From the NCBI RefSeq assembly GCF_000247815.1, contig NC_021681.1, positions 21,898,442 through 21,962,441 on the forward strand: a stretch of 64,000 nt of DNA. The letters are read 5' to 3'. Shown here piece after piece: positions 63,301 to 64,000 of the stretch; position 1 is the stretch's first letter, and each line of letters begins with the position of its first letter. The stretch is from Ficedula albicollis (Eukaryota > Chordata > Aves > Passeriformes > Muscicapidae). A model generated the notes under the pieces. The model saw only the letters and a program-made list of their open reading frames with translations, did no database searches and was not told where the DNA came from. Made by a program: the position numbers and the translations under genes.

Positions 63301-64000
63301 AAAGTAAGGTCTGAACACAAACAGTTTCTTCTTCCTGCAAACTGGGAACATCAATGGAAGAAAACACCAGACACGATTCAAAGAGCCAGGTCACATTCCA
63401 GGATATGAGAATTCTTCCTTAGCTAAAATATGAACTGCCAAATACTAACCCACAGCCTCTTTTTCAGGTACTAACTCAAATTCGGGGTTTTGTCTAGAAA
63501 GCTGACTATATTTAAATTTTAAAAAGATATTTCCTGTGCGTCTACATTCCCTAGGTTTGGCTGGGACAGGCCACAACAACGCCAACATGGAGTGGCTGCA
63601 TCACCCTGTCTAGCTTCCTCCAAGAATATGGAAATCACAGCTTGCCACTTTGCTGTAGAGCAAGGAAGAAATAACCATCCAAGTTTGATGTCTCTGTCCC
63701 CAAACAAAACTTCCAAATCTTTTGAAGTCTGCAAGTTACTGTTGCAAACTTGATTTTGCATTCAGAACTAGAGCCTTCTACTGATCCCCGAGATGACTCC
63801 ATTTCCTTAAATCAATTCAATATGTGAATAAGTAATGCATAAATTAGTTGCACATGGCACTAGAGAGAAAATTAAAACACACAGAAGAATAAAGTGTAAC
63901 TATCTAAAACCCAATGTCCATTTATGGTCAAATAACATGACCCAACAGGTTACGTCAGATTTCCTGAAATTCCATAGCAGTGTGAACCACATCAAGATAC
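60372..64000 (-). other. FNDC3B: Intron upstream of the FNDC3B start exon (3' part)
   Basis: This is about 3.6 kb of AT-rich, mostly unique sequence. It ends (in transcript sense) at the pyrimidine tract and cag acceptor before 60371. It contains an 89-bp tandem doublet at 60497-60674, only 126 nt from the start exon. I see no exon, no CpG island and no recognisable transposon in the rest. The promoter is therefore further out than base 64000. Confidence 0.8.
60497..60674. repeat. Tandem doublet, 89-bp unit, 126 nt upstream of the start exon
   Basis: Copies are 60497-60585 and 60586-60674, beginning gttttaactcttagatcaag. They differ by two C/T transitions (agttaag/agtcaag; aaaaatcaac/aaaaaccaac). 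The doublet lies in the intron close to the 3' splice site of the start exon. Confidence 0.95.

Overview
The window is vertebrate, almost certainly avian, genomic DNA. It holds part of one protein-coding gene on the minus strand: the 5' coding end of FNDC3B (fibronectin type III domain containing 3B, also called FAD104). Three short coding exons are recognisable by their conserved N-terminal protein sequence, canonical AG/GT splice borders and compatible phases: 60233-60371 (5'UTR plus start codon and residues 1-37), 51601-51676 (residues 38-62 plus one base) and 3396-3472 (residues 63-88). Together they encode an uninterrupted 88-residue N-terminus. Everything else is intronic. The avian call rests on several CR1 LINE 3' ends with bird-type consensus. 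The CR1 sub-type (gaggccctggcacag... followed by agaagctgtggctgcccc) resembles those common in passerines, but that finer assignment is inference.

Layout in transcript order (right to left): 64000-60372 is the 3' end of the intron upstream of the start-codon exon; 60371-60233 is the start exon; 60232-51677 is an 8.6-kb intron containing a nested CR1/LTR/tandem-duplication locus at 54987-56055; 51676-51601 is the second coding exon; 51600-3473 is a 48.1-kb intron; 3472-3396 is the third coding exon; 3395-1 is the start of the next intron. No other gene, tRNA, rRNA or CRISPR array is visible. None of the other open frames (all under about 165 codons) resembles a protein family I know, and several are by-products of tandem repeats or homopolymers.

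The most unusual property is structural. At least eleven two-copy direct tandem duplications (units 52 to 1056 bp, roughly 0.5-5% divergent) and one 15-bp triplicate are scattered over 64 kb. There is also a near-perfect 54-bp inverted duplication with a 95-nt loop (22354-22556), and a homopolymer block A40-C183 (15486-15708) with a smaller A15-C14 counterpart (3907-3935). The 54987-56055 locus records an order of events: a CR1 insertion, then a 317-bp solo-LTR-like insertion into it with a TTAA target duplication, then a 459-bp tandem duplication spanning both. A few CpG-dense or homeodomain-motif-rich intronic segments (about 34521-34910, 19917-20240, 9684-9980, 41218-41560) are candidate regulatory elements. 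I found no convincing previously undescribed gene system; the duplication pattern and the fold-back are the best leads.
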